Notes: generated by a model not told the origin, from the letters alone. Shown: positions 22,136 to 34,502, numbered from the stretch's first letter. The stretch is DNA of 64,000 nt from Flectonema sp. DT1601 (GCA_964019425.1 OZ025808.1:310001-374000); one strand, 5' to 3'. A program made the numbers and translations.

Positions 22136-23467
22136 TTATTATTTAAAAAAAGGAAACAATCAGTTTAGCGTCTCGATCAGGACGGAAAATAGAAATTAAT
22201 CGACATAGTCGATCGATAGAAAAAAAACAATGATAACATTGTTTAATCTTTTTTTTTTTTTTTTTTTTTTTTAAAATCCTTTTAATTATTTTAAAGAAAA
22301 AACAATCAGTTTAGCGTCTTGACCAGGACGGAAAATAGAAAGTAATCGACATAGTCGATCGATAAAAAAAAAAACAATGATAACATTGTTTATTCCTTTT
22401 TTTTTTTTTTTTTTTTTTATTCTTTTTATTTATTTATAAAGAAAAAACAATCAGTTTAGCGTCTTGACCAGGACGGAAAATTGAAAGTGATAGACATAGT
22501 CGATCGATAAAAAAACAATGATAACATTGTTTATTTTTTTTTTTTTTTTTTTTTTTTTTAACCTTTTAATTATTTTTTAAAGAAAAAACAATCAGTTTAG
22601 CGTCTTGACCAGGACGGAAAATAGAAAGTGATCGACATAGTCGATCGATAAAAAAACAATGATAACATTGTTTATTCTTTTTTTTTTTTTTTTTTTTAAA
22701 TTCTTTTTATTTATTTTTAAAGAAAAAAAACGGAAAATAAAAATTAGTCGACAAAGTCGAACGATAAAAAAAAAACAATGATAACATTGTTTATTCCTTT
22801 TTTTTTTTTTTTTTTTTTTATTCTTTTTATTTATTTATAAAGAAAAAACAATCAGTTTAGCGTCTTGACCAGGACGGAAAATAGAAAGTGATCGACATAG
22901 TCGATCGATAAAAAAACAATGATAACATTGTTTATTCTTTTTTTTTTTTTTTTTTTTTTAAATTCTTTTTATTTATTTTTAAAGAAAAAAAACGGAAAAT
23001 AAAAATTAGTCGACAAAGTCGAACGATAAAAAAAAAACAATGATAACATTGTTTATTCTTTTTTTTTTTGTTTTTTTTTTATATTCTTTTTTATTAATTT
23101 TGAAAAAAAAAACAATCAGTTTAGCGTCTTGACCAGGACGGAAAATAGAAAGTGATCGACATAGTCGATCGATAAAAAAAAAACAATGATAACATTGTTT
23201 ATTCTTTTTTTTTTTTTTTTTTTTTTTTTAAATCCTTTTTTTTTTTTTTAAAGAAAAAACAATCAGTTTAGCGTCCTGACCAGGACGGAAAATAGAAAGT
23301 AATCGACATAGTCGATCGATAAAAAAACAATGATAACATTGTTTATTCTTTTTTTTTTTTTTTTTTTTTAAATTCTTTTTATTTATTTTTTAAGAAAAAA
23401 AAACGGAAAATAGAAATTAGTCGACAAAGTCGAACGATAAAAAAAACAATGATAACATTGTTTATTC
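22131..23467 (-). repeat. A-unit array, minus orientation, ~9 units
   Basis: Reverse-complement A units (CAATCAGTTTAGCGTCTTGA, ATCGACATAGTCGATCGAT, AACAATGATAACATTGTT). The first unit is the C-linked variant TAGCGTCTCGATCAGGACGG. Long and short units alternate in the right half. Confidence 0.9.
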
Positions 23468-24235
23468 TTGAGTTGAATTTCCAGGTGAGATTTGGACTGT
23501 TAGCTTTTGGCTAAGGCCCTCCCTGAAGAGCAAGAACAAAAAAACTACTCACACCTGAAGAAAACATACACAAAGAACACACTGTAAGCTGTGTGTGTAT
23601 TTTGTGTTTGTCACAACAGGAGAGAAAAGAAAGAATGTCAAGGTTGGTCACCTTGCCTATCAACGCACAACATTGGTGGTCTCTACTAGACCCTGAGTGA
23701 TCCCACTGGATCTCTCATCGTTCATAGTACCTATGTGAAGTTATAAAATCAAAGGTAAACTATGAACTACAAATGACTTAGCCTGTTATTATAATGCCAC
23801 AGGCAGGCCCTGCATTCAGCAACTATCCAGCAGTGCTTGGATGTCCTGATCTTCTTCTAAAAAAAAAAAGAAAGAAAAACAAAACTGTAGCTAGGATCAC
23901 TCAGGATCAACAGACTACCAATGCTACCTGTTGTACTTGCTCACTATGGGGGGTGATGCCAAACACCCAGAAGTACTAAACTGCTTTCCTTCTTGCTGCC
24001 CAGGAGTTTCTGACCAGAACTAATAGAAAATAAAAAGTAGATGGGAAACAATAAAAAGTAAAATGGATATAACTGAAGTTAAACAAGACAAATGAAGTAA
24101 CAGACCAGAACAGAAAGAGAATTGTAATAGAAGATTACAAATAAAAAAATGCAAGTATCAACACATAATCAACTAATAGAAAATAAAAAGTAGATGGGAA
24201 ACAATAAAAAGTAAAATGGATATAACTGAATTATT
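23468..24235 (+). repeat. B repeat, opposite orientation
   Basis: Begins GAGTTGAATTTCCAGGTGAG and runs to AGTATCAACACATAATCAAC, then repeats a short internal piece (TAGATGGGAAACAATAAAAA) before the A array resumes. Contains the 61-codon frame on the plus strand. Confidence 0.88.
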
Positions 24236-24689
24236 ATTTTTTTTTTTTTATATTCTTTTTTATTAATTTTGAAAAAAAAAAAAAAACAATCAGTTTAGCG
24301 TCTTGACCAGGACGGAAAATAGAAAGTAATCGACATAGTCGATCGATAAAAAAACAATGATAACATTGTTTATTCTTTTTTTTTTTATTTTAAATTCTTT
24401 TTATTTATTTTTAAGAAAAAAAAACGGAAAATAGAAATTAGTCGACAAAGTCGAACGATAAAAAAACAATGATAACATTGTTTATTCTTTTTTTTATTTT
24501 TTTTTTTTTATATTCTTTTTTATTAATTTTGAAAAAAAAAAAAAAAACAATCAGTTTAGCGTCTTGACCAGGACGGAAAATAGAAAGTAATCGACATAGT
24601 CGATCGATAAAAATACAATGATAACATTGTTTAATCTTTTATAATTTTTTATTTTTTTTTTTGTTTTAAAAAAAAAAAAAAAACAAGCG
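24236..24689 (-). repeat. A-unit array, minus orientation
   Basis: Three long units and one short unit, ending in TTTAATCTTTTATAATTTTT, the same end found at 60.2 kb. Confidence 0.88.
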
Positions 24690-25253
24690 GAATTGATCAT
24701 AATGGGTGGTAGGGGTTGTTATAACTTCGTTTGAAAATTCTTCTTTTTTGATTTCTTTTTTTTTTTTTCTTTTTACAGGAGTTAAGGTCACTTTCAGGAG
24801 ACAACACATTAACAAGAGCAGCAAGCAGAGTTGACACTATCAATTCAAATTTGAAATACCGGGAATTAATTTACAAGGAGGTATCTCAAGTGACTTGGTA
24901 TCTCTAGCGTGTCGGTATCTCTGGAGTGCTGGTATCTCGTATGTGCGTTGGTATCTCATGAGTGATGGTATCTCTTGTGCATTAGAGAAACGAAAAAGAA
25001 TGTCATGACCATGACGGAAGAATTGAGGAATTGAGTTAACATGTTCAATTTAACTTATTTAAACTTTTTTTTTTTTTTAACAGACCGTAACTATTTGAAA
25101 ATAAAATGTAGATGGGAAACAGTGAAAAGTAAAATGGATGATAAAATTAAATGAGTATTAAAAGGAAATTGAAAAGGAAAAGAGAAACTAGGTTAACACT
25201 TATTTAAAATTAAGACCGGTTAGTCAGTTTAAGGTCTTGACTAGGACCAACAA
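24690..25253 (+). repeat. H repeat with six GGTATCTC motifs
   Basis: Starts ACAAGCGGAATTGATCATAA. In the middle GGTATCTC occurs six times at 17-19 bp spacing (24880-24985). Ends with AAGACCGGTTAGTCAGTTTA and AAGGTCTTGACTAGGACCAA. Copies: 60256-60870 (same orientation) and 42850-43435 (inverted). No coding capacity recognised. Confidence 0.8.
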
Positions 25254-25685
25254 AGAATTTCGATTAAGTGGGAAGTAACGGACTGGGAGCTTTTGGCTCC
25301 TGCCCTATTCCCGATGTAAACTTTCTTTTTATTTTATTTTTTTTTTAACAGGCCCAAAGGGCGACAATGATGGTTGCTGACCAAGGAATAATATTCAAAT
25401 GAATTTTCGTTTCAAAGAAACGAACAGAATTAAGAGAGAGGTAGAGAAAAAAAAAAAAAAAAAAAAGAAAGAATAGAAAAAAAATATGAAGAGGAAATAA
25501 TCAAACATGAAAAAAAAAAAAAAAAAATAAAATATAAATAAAAAACGTTGTATGAAAAAGGAAAAAAAGAAAAAAAAAGACCAGAAAAGGAAAGAGAAAA
25601 TGAAAAGGTATAATATTATTGTGGGGATATGAGGATAGCAGGGAGATGCTCTTTTTTTTTTTTTTTTTTTTTTTTTCTTTTTTTA
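25254..25685 (+). mobile_element. C retroposon
   Basis: Head GAATTTCGATTAAGTGGGAA to tail GCAGGGAGATGCTC, nearly identical to the copy at 21712, followed by an A array in minus orientation. Confidence 0.88.
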
Positions 25686-27438
25686 TTATTTAAAAAAAGG
25701 AAACAATCAGTTTAGCGTCTCGATCAGGACGGAAAATAGAAATTAATCGACATAGTCGATCGATAGAAAAAAAACAATGATAACATTGTTTATTCTTTTT
25801 TTTTTTTTTTTTTTTTAAATCCTTTTAATTATTTTAAAGAAAAAACAATCAGTTTAGCGTCTTGACCAGGACGGAAAATAGAAAGTAATCGACATAGTCG
25901 ATCGATAAAAAAAAAACAATGATAACATTGTTTATTCCTTTTTTTTTTTTTTTTTTTTTTTATTCTTTTTATTTATTTTTAAAGAAAAAACAATCAGTTT
26001 AGCGTCCTGACCAGGACGGAAAATTGAAAGTGATCGACATAGTCGATCGATAAAAAAACAATGATAACATTGTTTATTCTTTTTTTTTTTTTTTTTTAAC
26101 CTTTTAATTATTTTTTAAAGAAAAAACAATCAGTTTAGCGTCTTGACCAGGACGGAAAATAGAAAGTGATCGACATAGTCGATCGATAAAAAACAATGAT
26201 AACATTGTTTATTCTTTTTTTTTTTTTTTTTTTTAAATCCTTTTAATTATTTTAAAGAAAAAACAATCAGTTTAGCGTCTTGACCAGGACGGAAAATTGA
26301 AAGTGATCGACATAGTCGATCGATGAAAAAACAATGATAACATTGTTTATTCTTTTTTTTTTTTTTTTTTAACCTTTTAATTATTTTTTAAAGAAAAAAC
26401 AATCAGTTTAGCGTCTTGACCAGGACGGAAAATAGAAAGTGATCGACATAGTCGATCGATAAAAAACAATGATAACATTGTTTATTCTTTTTTTTTTTTT
26501 TTTTGTAAATTCTTTTTATTTATTTTTAAAGAAAAAAAACGGAAAATAAAAATTAGTCGACAAAGTCGAACGATAAAAAAAAAACAATGATAACATTGTT
26601 TATTCTTTTTTTTTTTTGTTTTTTTTTATATTCTTTTTTATTAATTTTGAAAAAAAAACAATCAGTTTAGCGTCTTGACCAGGACGGAAAATAGAAAGTA
26701 ATCGACATAGTCGATCGATAAAAAAAAACAATGATAACATTGTTTACTCTTTTTTTTTTTTTTTTTTTTTAAATTCTTTTTATTTATTTTTTAAAAAGAA
26801 AAAAAACGGAAAATAGAAATTAGTCAACAAAGTCGAACGATAAAAAAAAAAAAACACTGATAACATTGTTTATTCTTTTTTTTTTATTTTTTTTTGTATT
26901 CTTTTTTATTAATTTTGAAAAAAAACAATCAGTTTAGCGTCTTGACCAGGACGGAAAATAGAAAGTGATCGACATAGTCGATCGATAAAATAAAAACAAT
27001 GATAACATTGTTTATTCCTTTTTTTTTTTTTTTTTTAATCTTTTTATTTATTTTTAAAGAAAAAACAATCAGTTTAGCGTCCTGACCAGGACGGGAAATA
27101 GAAAGTGATCGACATAGTCGATCGATAAAAAAACAATGATAACATTGTTCATTCTTTTTTTTTTTTTTTTTTTTTTTATTCTTTTTATTTATTTTTTAAA
27201 GAAAAAACAATCAGTTTAGCGTCTTGACCAGGACGGAAAATAGAAATTAGTCGACAAAGTCGATCGATAAAAAAACAATGATAACATTGTTTATTCTTTT
27301 TTTTTTTTTTTTTTTTTATTTTTTTTTTTATTTATTTTTTAAGAAAAAAAACGGAAAATAGAAATTAGTCGACAAAGTCGAACGATAAAAAAACAATGAT
27401 AACATTGTTTATTCTTTTTTTTATTTTTTTTTTTTATA
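25686..27438 (-). repeat. A-unit array, minus orientation, ~12-13 units
   Basis: Uninterrupted series of long and short A units. It ends at a TA dinucleotide (27437-27438) where a long-TIR transposon has inserted; the array sequence resumes at 30893. Confidence 0.92.
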
Positions 27439-27617
27439 TGAGGACATGTCAAAAGTCTGGTACCGTTTTGGTCAACGGTAAACTGTGGGCATGTACAACT
27501 CAATCGAGACCCAACCCCGTCTGAAACATGCCCCAAAAAATTCAATTCCGGGTGTGGGATCTCACTTTACTCGTAATACTTGTAAAAAAAAAAAAAAATC
27601 CTGCATTTTTTGCTTGT

Positions 27618-28110
27618 GGCTTACAGAGAAACCCAAATATTACATATGCAGCCTTGCCAAAAGTATCATCCCCCAAATCTATATTCTAATATTTCATTAT
27701 AAAAATAAATGGAATTATCGGTAAAAATAATACTTTTAACGTGAAAATTATTATTAGTTTTTAGCACCACGTTCTACACTTTTTGCACTTCCTTTGGACG
27801 TAGTCACATTCTGATCGAAAGCCCTGAGTAGAACCCTCGGAAGAGTAACCATCAGTTTTGAGTTGATTTGTTTGCGTCAAAAAAAAGTCAATTTGTCGAG
27901 TCTCATTGTGCAACTTGAAATGCATAGTTATACCCAAACTGTACTTCTCCTGCTGCTAATAATGTGATGATGACTCTTGTGGTAAGGAGTCTTCTCCTTA
28001 GGTACCTGTGGCAAGGTACTGAAGGAGAAGACTCCTTATAATCAAGTTTTATAATTAAATCATCTCCGTATCAGAAGTGTTTTCTGAATAGACTGCATTC
28101 TGTCTCTTAA
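27618..28110. other. Transposon interior, unassigned
   Basis: Non-repetitive in this window, no recognisable gene. A hairpin-forming pair GGAGTCTTCTCCTTAGGTAC / GAAGGAGAAGACTCC lies at ~27988-28040. Confidence 0.4.
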
Positions 28111-29215
28111 ACGGAGTTGAATTTCCAGGTGAGATTTGGACTGTTAGCTTTTGGCTAAGGCCCTCCCTGAAGAGCAAGAACAAAAAAACTACTCACACCT
28201 GAAGAAAACATACACAAAGAACACACTGTAAGCTGTGTGTGTATTTTGTGTTTGTCACAACAGGAGAGAAAAGAAAGAATGTCAAGGTTGGTCACCTTGC
28301 CTATCAACGCACAACATTGGTGGTCTCTACTAGACCCTGAGTGATCCCACTGGATCTCTCATCGTTCATAGTACCCTGTGTGAAGTTATAAAATCAAAGG
28401 TAAACTATGAACTACAAATGACTTAGCCTGTTATTATAATGCCACAGGCAGGCCCTGCATTCAGCAACTATCCAGCAGTGCTTGGATGTCCTGATCTTCT
28501 TCTAAAAAAAAGAAAGAAAAACAAAACTGTAGCTGGGATCACTCAGGATCAACAGACTACCAATGCTACCTGTTGTACTTGCTCACTATGGGGGGTGATG
28601 CCAAACACCCAGAAGTACTTAACTACTTTCCTTCTTGCTGCCCAGGAGTTTCTGACCAGAACTAATAGAAAATAAAAAGTAGATGGGAAATAATAAAAAG
28701 TAAAATGGATATAACTGAAGTTAAACAAGACAAATGAGGTAACAGACCAGAACAGATAGAGAATAAAAATAAAAGATATAGGCAAGAATGATTGTAGTGA
28801 AAGATTACAAATAAAAAAAATGCAAGTATCAACACATGATCAAGATACACCAGCAGCTAACAAACAACATAAAATTGAAGATCAGTTGCCAGAGTATTTC
28901 AACCATGGTAGAATACTCGCCCCTCTGGCAGGGATTATCCCAGACTTGTCCTTTAATTTAGTTGGACACCATGGCTTACAACCCTTCCAGAGGGAAGCAC
29001 CATTATGACTTCTATTTTTTTTCTTCAAGAAAATCATAAGGTGGGAACAAAGAAAAAATGCTAAGAGGAACCCCCTATTAACACCTAAGACATCTAAACT
29101 GCAGCCCAGCCTATGCCCAATGCACTAACAGGTCATTCCCTCACACTCAGATCAAAAAATCAAAGTTCAGAGTGCATCTTAGCGTGAATGAGAGAATTTC
29201 CTCCCGCTTATTTTG
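28111..29215 (+). repeat. B repeat, full length, inside the transposon
   Basis: Full 1.1-kb unit from GAGTTGAATTTCCAGGTGAG to the TCAAAGTTCAGAGTGCATCT end. Both short frames are present on the plus strand (28439-28675 and 28820-29008). Confidence 0.9.
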
Positions 29216-29501
29216 AACAAAAGGGATAGGAGAAGGGATAGAAAACGAACATAAAAATAAAATTCTAAGTGAGAAACACTTAGCAGAAACACTTAGCAGC
29301 TTTTAAGGAGCTGAAAAGCAAAAAAAAAATCTAAGTGAGAAACACTTAGTAGAAACAATTTGTAGCTAATTAAGCTGAAAATAAAAAAATAAAAAATTTC
29401 TAAGTGAGAAATACTTAGCAACTTTTAGAACAAATATTTCAGTAAATAACCTGTAATGATTAAACCATTACAAGTTTGATGCCAAAACTGACAAGGACTG
29501 A
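29216..29501. repeat. F hairpin cluster
   Basis: Three to four copies of CTAAGTGAGAAACACTTAG or a variant, the reverse of the segment at 17348-17460 and 16201-16365. Confidence 0.65.
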
Positions 29502-29812
29502 GTTGAATTTCCAGGTGAGATTTGGACTGTTAGCTTTTGGCTAAGGCCCTCCCTGAAGAGCAAGAACAAAAAAACTACTCACACCTGAAGAAAACATACA
29601 CAAAGAACACACTGTAAGCTGTGTGTGTATTTTGTGTTTGTCACAACAGGAGAGAAAAGAAAGAATGTCAAGGTTGGTCACCTTGCCTATCAACGCACAA
29701 CATTGGTGGTCTCTACTAGACCCTGAGTGATCCCACTGGATCTCTCATCGTTCATAGTACCCTGTGTGAAGTTATAAAATCAAAGGTAAACTATGAACTA
29801 CAATCTTCTACA
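29502..29812 (+). repeat. B repeat, truncated
   Basis: First ~310 bp of B, from GAGTTGAATTTCCAGGTGAG to AAACTATGAACTACAA, then an abrupt switch to unassigned DNA. Confidence 0.85.
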
Positions 29813-30711
29813 TGATAATGAACCTCAACAAGTCTGTTGTATCATTATAATGAGATAGCAGCTGGTCGTACACCAGCTGCTATGACTGGTAAGCCACCCT
29901 TACTGGACACTATTGTCAGCGCACTGGCATGTGCAGCATTCCAAACGGTTAATGAACAGTTACTGAGTAACCATTCTGTCACTCAACACTTGCTAAGTAG
30001 TTTTGACAGTTTCTTTCTAATTGTCTGTCCACACGGCAGTAGGAGCAGACATCAGTTCACAGCGCAAGGTGATGGTATTCATTCCCACGCATACGATGGT
30101 ATGTAGATTCTGATATCAGATTTCGAATACTGCTGACTTTATAGATAGATTTAAATGTCCCCCAAGGACACCCTGCAACGTAACAGTGTCACCTCGTTGA
30201 CTTTTTGATACCATTGAAGTCGGGCGAGGCTGCCTTGAGCTCGTTCTCACTTGACTGCACAACTTCAGGAAGATCTTCATTGGTTCTTATACTTATGGGC
30301 ACGTGGATTCTAGCATCCCAGGCCTTTCTGCCTATTTTTAGCCCAGCTTCCTCTAGAAAGCTTAACTTCCATCCTATTCTTCTAGACACTTCTCGCCTGT
30401 CACCCGTTTCCATGCTCACAATTGTTTCATTTACTACTGAAAGGACAATTGACACCATTCCACAGCACTGCTATTCCCACAACCCTCAGGGGCATAGCAG
30501 TAACATCACCACCCCCAGAAAGGCATTCTAGCAGTTTTGCATGTTTACCTTCCAAGGTTTTTGAACTCCCATTGGACTCTTTCCTGTCACTCCACTTCGG
30601 AGGGTCTCCCATCTTGTCAATCAGTAATTGCAGTTGCTCAATTATCGCTTTTGTGGTCATATTTTGCTTTTGTTATGCTTGGGGCTCTCTGTAACAGCTT
30701 TGTTACCGGCT
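29813..30711. other. Unassigned 0.9 kb, possible old retroelement relic
   Basis: Higher GC than the arrays. Short frames on both strands, none with a recognisable domain. A ~60-bp stretch near 30140-30200 resembles, with many differences, part of the minus-strand tyrosine-recombinase retroelement relic at 13.7-15.7 kb, in the same orientation. This may be a second, much older and broken copy, but the match is weak. Confidence 0.25.
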
Positions 30712-30892
30712 ACAAGCAAAAAATGCAGGAATTTTTTTTTTTTTTACAAGTATTACGAGTAAAGTGAGATCCCACACCCGGAATTGAATTTTTTGGGGCA
30801 TGTTTCAGACAGGGTTGGGTCTCGATTGAGTTGTACATGCCCGCAGTTTACCGTTGACCAAAACGGTACCAGACTTTTGACATCCACTCATA

Positions 30893-31213
30893 TTCTTTTT
30901 TATTAATTTTGAAAAAAAAAAAAACAATCAGTTTAGCGTCTTGACCAGGACGGAGAATAGAAAGTGATCGACATAGTCGATCGATAAAAAAACAATGATA
31001 ACATTGTTTATTCTTTTTTTTTTTTCTTTTTTTTATTTTTTTTTTTATTTATTTTTTAAGAAAAAAAACGGAAAATAGAAATTAGTCGACAAAGTCGAAC
31101 GATAAAAAAACAATGATAACATTGTTTATTCTTTTTTTTATTTTTTTTTTTATATTCTTTTTTATTAATTTTGAAAAAAAAAAAAACAATCAGTTTAGCG
31201 TCTTGACCAGGAC
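30893..31213 (-). repeat. A-unit array resuming after the transposon
   Basis: Continues the unit interrupted at 27438 (TTCTTTTTTATTAATTTTGA) for two units and ends at ACCAGGACGG where a C copy begins. Confidence 0.88.
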
Positions 31214-31650
31214 GGATTTCGATAAAGTGGGAAGTAACGGACTGGGAGCTTTTGGCTCCTGCCCTATTCCCGATGTAAACTTTCTTTTTATTTTTATTTT
31301 TTTTTAACAGGCCCAAAGGGCGACAATGATGGTTGCTGACCAAGGAATAATATTCAAATGAATTTTCGTTTCAAAGAAACGAACAGAATTAAGAGAGAGG
31401 CAGAGGAAAAAAAAAAAAAAAGAAAGAAAAGAAAAGAAAAAAAAAATGAAGAGGAAATAATCAAACATGAAAAAAAAAAAAAAAAAATATATATATATAA
31501 ATAAAAAACGTTGTATGAAAAAGGAAAAAAAAGAAAAAAAAAAGACCAGAAAAGGAAAGAGAAAATGAAAAGGTATAATATTATTGTGGGGATATGAGGG
31601 ATAGCAGGGAGATGCTCTTTTTTTTTTTTTTTTTTTTTTTCTTATTTATT
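31214..31650 (+). mobile_element. C retroposon
   Basis: Head ATTTCGATAAAGTGGGAAGT to tail GAGATGCTC and a T run. An (AT)n stretch at ~31487-31500 replaces part of the usual A run. Confidence 0.88.
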
Positions 31651-33324
31651 ATTTAAAAAAAGGAAACAATCAGTTTAGCGTCTCGATCAGGACGGAAAAT
31701 AGAAATTAATCGACATAGTTGATCGATAGAAAAAAAAACAATGATAACATTGTTTATTCATTTTTTTTTTTTTTTTTTTTTTTTAAATCTTTTTAATTAT
31801 TTTAAAGAAAAAACAATCAGTTTAGCGTCTTGACCAGGACGGAAAATAGTAAGTAATCGACATAGTCGATCGATAAAAAAAAAACAATGATAACATTGTT
31901 TATTCCTTTTTTTTTTTTTTTATTCTTTTTATTTATTTTTAAAGAAAAAACAATCAGTTTAGCGTCCTGACCAGGACGGAAAATAGAAAGTAATCGACAT
32001 AGTCGATCGATAAAAAAAAACAATGATAACATTGTTTATTCTTTTTTTTTTTTTTTTTTTTTAATTCTTTTTATTTATTTTTTAAAAAGAAAAAAAATGG
32101 AAAATAGAAATTAGTCAACAAAGTCGAACGATAAAAAAAACACAATGATAACATTGTTTATTCTTTTTTTTTTTATTTTTTTATATTCTTTTTTATTAAT
32201 TTTGAAAAAAAAAACAATCAGTTTAGCGTCTTGACCAGGACGGAAAATAGAAAGTAATCGACATAGTCGATCGATAAAAAAAACAATGATAACATTGTTT
32301 ATTCTTTTTTTTTTTTATTTTAAATTCTTTTTATTTATTTTTTAAAGAAAAAAAACGGAAAATAGAAATTAGTCGACAAAGTCGAACGATAAAAAAAAAC
32401 AATGATAACATTGTTTATTCTTTTTTTTGTATTTTTTTATATTCTTTTTTATTAATTTTGAAAAAAAAACAATCAGTTTAGCGTCTTGACCAGGACGGAA
32501 AATAGAAAGTAATCGACATAGTCGATCGATAAAAAAAACAATGATAACATTGTTTATTCTTTTTTTTTTTTTTTTTTTAAATTCTTTTTATTAATTTTTT
32601 AAAGAAAAAAAACGGAAAATAGAAATTAGTCAACAAAGTCGAACGATAAAAAAAAACAATGATAACATTGTTTAATCTTTTTTTTTTTTTTTTTTTTTTA
32701 AATTCTTTTTATTTATTTTTTAAGAAAAAAAAAAGGGAAAATAGAAATTAGTCGACAAAGTCGAACGATAAAAAAACAATGATAACATTGTTTAATCTTT
32801 TTTTTTTTTTTTTTTTTTTAAATTCTTTTTATTTATTTTTTAAGAAAAAAAAAAGGGAAAATAGAAATTAGTCGACAAAGTCGAACGATAAAAAAACAAT
32901 GATAACATTGTTTATTTTTTTTTTTTTTATTTTTTTTATTTTGAAAAAAAAACAATCAGTTTAGCGTCTTGACCAGGACGGAAAATAGAAAGTAATCGAC
33001 ATAGTCGATCGATAAAAAAAAACAATGATAACATTGCTTATTCTTTTTTTTTTTTTTTTTTTTTTAAATTCTTTTTATTTATTTTTTAAGAAAAAAAAAA
33101 GGGAAAATAGAAATTAGTCGACAAAGTCGAACGATAAAAAAACAATGATAACATTGTTTATTTTTTTTTTTTTTATTTTTTTTATTTTGAAAAAAAAACA
33201 ATCAGTTTAGCGTCTTGACCAGGACGGAAAATAGAAAGTAATCGACATAGTCGATCGATAAAAAAAAACAATGATAACATTGCTTATTCTTTTTTTTTAT
33301 TTTAAATTCTTTTTATTTATTTTT
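31651..33324 (-). repeat. A-unit array, minus orientation, ~12-13 units
   Basis: Begins with the C-linked variant unit. Later units alternate long and short forms; two adjacent short units (32700-32900) are near-identical, as are two ~190-bp long-short pairs (32905-33300), showing local homogenisation. Interrupted at 33324 by a TIR element. Confidence 0.9.
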
Positions 33325-33432
33325 GGGAAAACCCCTAATTCCACAAAAATAGTTTGCGAAATCGCCAACTCATCACAAAAATTTTAACCGCTCGAAACAA
33401 CCCAACATGACGGGAAAAAGTTCAGAACTTTC

Positions 33433-33507
33433 GGAGCTCCGGTGGTTTATTGGTTATGACCGCCGAATCATGACCCGGAGGTCTCGGGTTCGAACCCCGT
33501 GACATCC
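33433..33507 (+). ncRNA. tRNA-like Pol III module
   Basis: Contains a perfect A box (TGGTTTATTGG) and B box (GGTTCGAACCC) at tRNA spacing, a D-arm-like segment, and a T run (TTTTTT) immediately after, as a Pol III terminator. The acceptor and anticodon stems pair poorly, so it is a tRNA-derived promoter or relic rather than a working tRNA. TCATGA in the anticodon region hints at a CAT (Met-type) origin, which is weak evidence. Confidence 0.45.
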
Positions 33508-33839
33508 TTTTTTCTCTTTTTCGTAATGACGGAAAATGTGACCAAAACATAGTCAAAGGGCGGATTGATCACCCACTGGTCGAGTTGAGACATATTCCCG
33601 TTGCAATAAATCACCAAGACCCCTCCCGTGTGATCGATCACTTTAAAATGTTACTGTGCAGTTCACCAGTGAGACTAAGACCTCCAACCAAAATTCACCA
33701 GACTTCAAGCAGCATTCCAAATTAGGTAATTTTTGTCAGACACATTCGAACCATCGAGAACAGAAATTCTCACGTTAGTAAAAGCTTGACCTTTAGAAAT
33801 GTGGCTTAACGATCCTCATCATCGATTTAGGTTCGTGAC

Positions 33840-34154
33840 TTAGAAGCCTTCGTCAATGTGGCCCTCCTCCCAGCCAAACTCCCCACCTGACTGGTGTCTC
33901 CAAACGAGGGGTCGAGCCGAAGCCCGTTTGTCGCTGGAATCGGAAAAGCTACGAGTTTCGAAATCCGAAAGGACCCTATCCTCCGAAGAGGCAGCTGCCG
34001 TTCCCCCATCATTGGATAAGTAAAGCGACGATAAGAGTAGTGGTATTTCATTGTTGGTAAACCTCCCACCTATAACTACACCCCCCATGTCACTGCACAA
34101 AGTCAGACTAGAGTCAAACTCAACAGGGTCTTCTTTCCCCGCTGACAGTTTCAA
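33840..34154 (-). CDS. 104-codon frame inside the MULE-like element, doubtful
   Basis: Balanced amino-acid composition, Ser/Asp/Gly-rich (DMGGVVIGGRFTNNEIPLLL), and GC content higher than the flanks. An overlapping 80-codon frame (33827-34069) on the same strand competes. No known domain. It may be a captured fragment of a host gene, as in Pack-MULEs, or chance. Confidence 0.2.
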   Translation of the reverse strand: MKLSAGKEDPVEFDSSLTLCSDMGGVVIGGRFTNNEIPLLLSSLYLSNDGGTAAASSEDRVLSDFETRSFSDSSDKRASARPLVWRHQSGGEFGWEEGHIDEGF

Positions 34155-34242
34155 GTCCGTTCCCTTGACTGCTGTTTCGCCAGATAGTAGGTAGGGACAG
34201 AAGGAATCTCATTAGTCCATTCATGCGCGTCTTTAATTAGAA

Positions 34243-34274
<32 letters not shown>

Positions 34275-34370
34275 CAGTTGCAAATTTGTTTTTTCAGGTT
34301 GGACTTTGTACGGAACAGGCGGGCTTTTATTAGCGGCTCCCCCCCCAGGGTTGGGGGGGGGGGGGGGGGG

Positions 34371-34407
34371 GGCTTGCGTCCCGCCAAGAATTTGGCGGAC
34401 GCAAGCC
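34371..34407. repeat. GCTTGCG palindrome
   Basis: GGCTTGCGTC..GCCAA pairs with TTGGC..GACGCAAGCC around a short loop, next to a long G run. The same palindrome occurs three times at 41.6-42.1 kb. Confidence 0.75.
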
Positions 34408-34427
34408 ACCCTTGCACTCTTCCCAGC

Positions 34428-34502
34428 TTGGTAGGCTAAAAAACAAAAAACCCGCCACAAGCCAAATTTTTGGGTCAAGTTCGAGTCCTGGTGGACAACT
34501 TT
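34428..34502 (+). ncRNA. Second tRNA-like relic in the MULE-like element
   Basis: CCCAGCTTGGTAGGCT resembles a D-arm, and GTTCGAGTCC matches the B box (AGTTCGAGTCC against GGTTCGANNCC). A T run follows within ten bases. The anticodon arm is A-rich and degenerate. A relic only. Confidence 0.35.

Larger units (their letters stand above)
27439..30890. mobile_element. 3452-bp DNA transposon with ~179-bp TIRs, TA duplication
   Basis: The left end (TGAGGACATGTCAAAAGTCT, through 27617) and right end (30712-30890) are inverted repeats of about 179 bp with only a few mismatches. Both share the core GTCTGGTACCGTTTTGGTCA. TA borders both sides (27437-27438, 30891-30892), and removing the element restores a normal A unit. 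TA duplication and the end sequence point to the Tc1/mariner (IS630) superfamily, but no transposase is visible inside, so this copy is non-autonomous. Its interior carries two B repeats, F hairpins and a 0.9-kb unassigned stretch. Confidence 0.82.

Noticed and set aside
33433-33507. Functional tRNA-Met
   Set aside because: A and B boxes and terminator are good, but acceptor and anticodon stems have several mismatches. Kept only as a tRNA-like relic.
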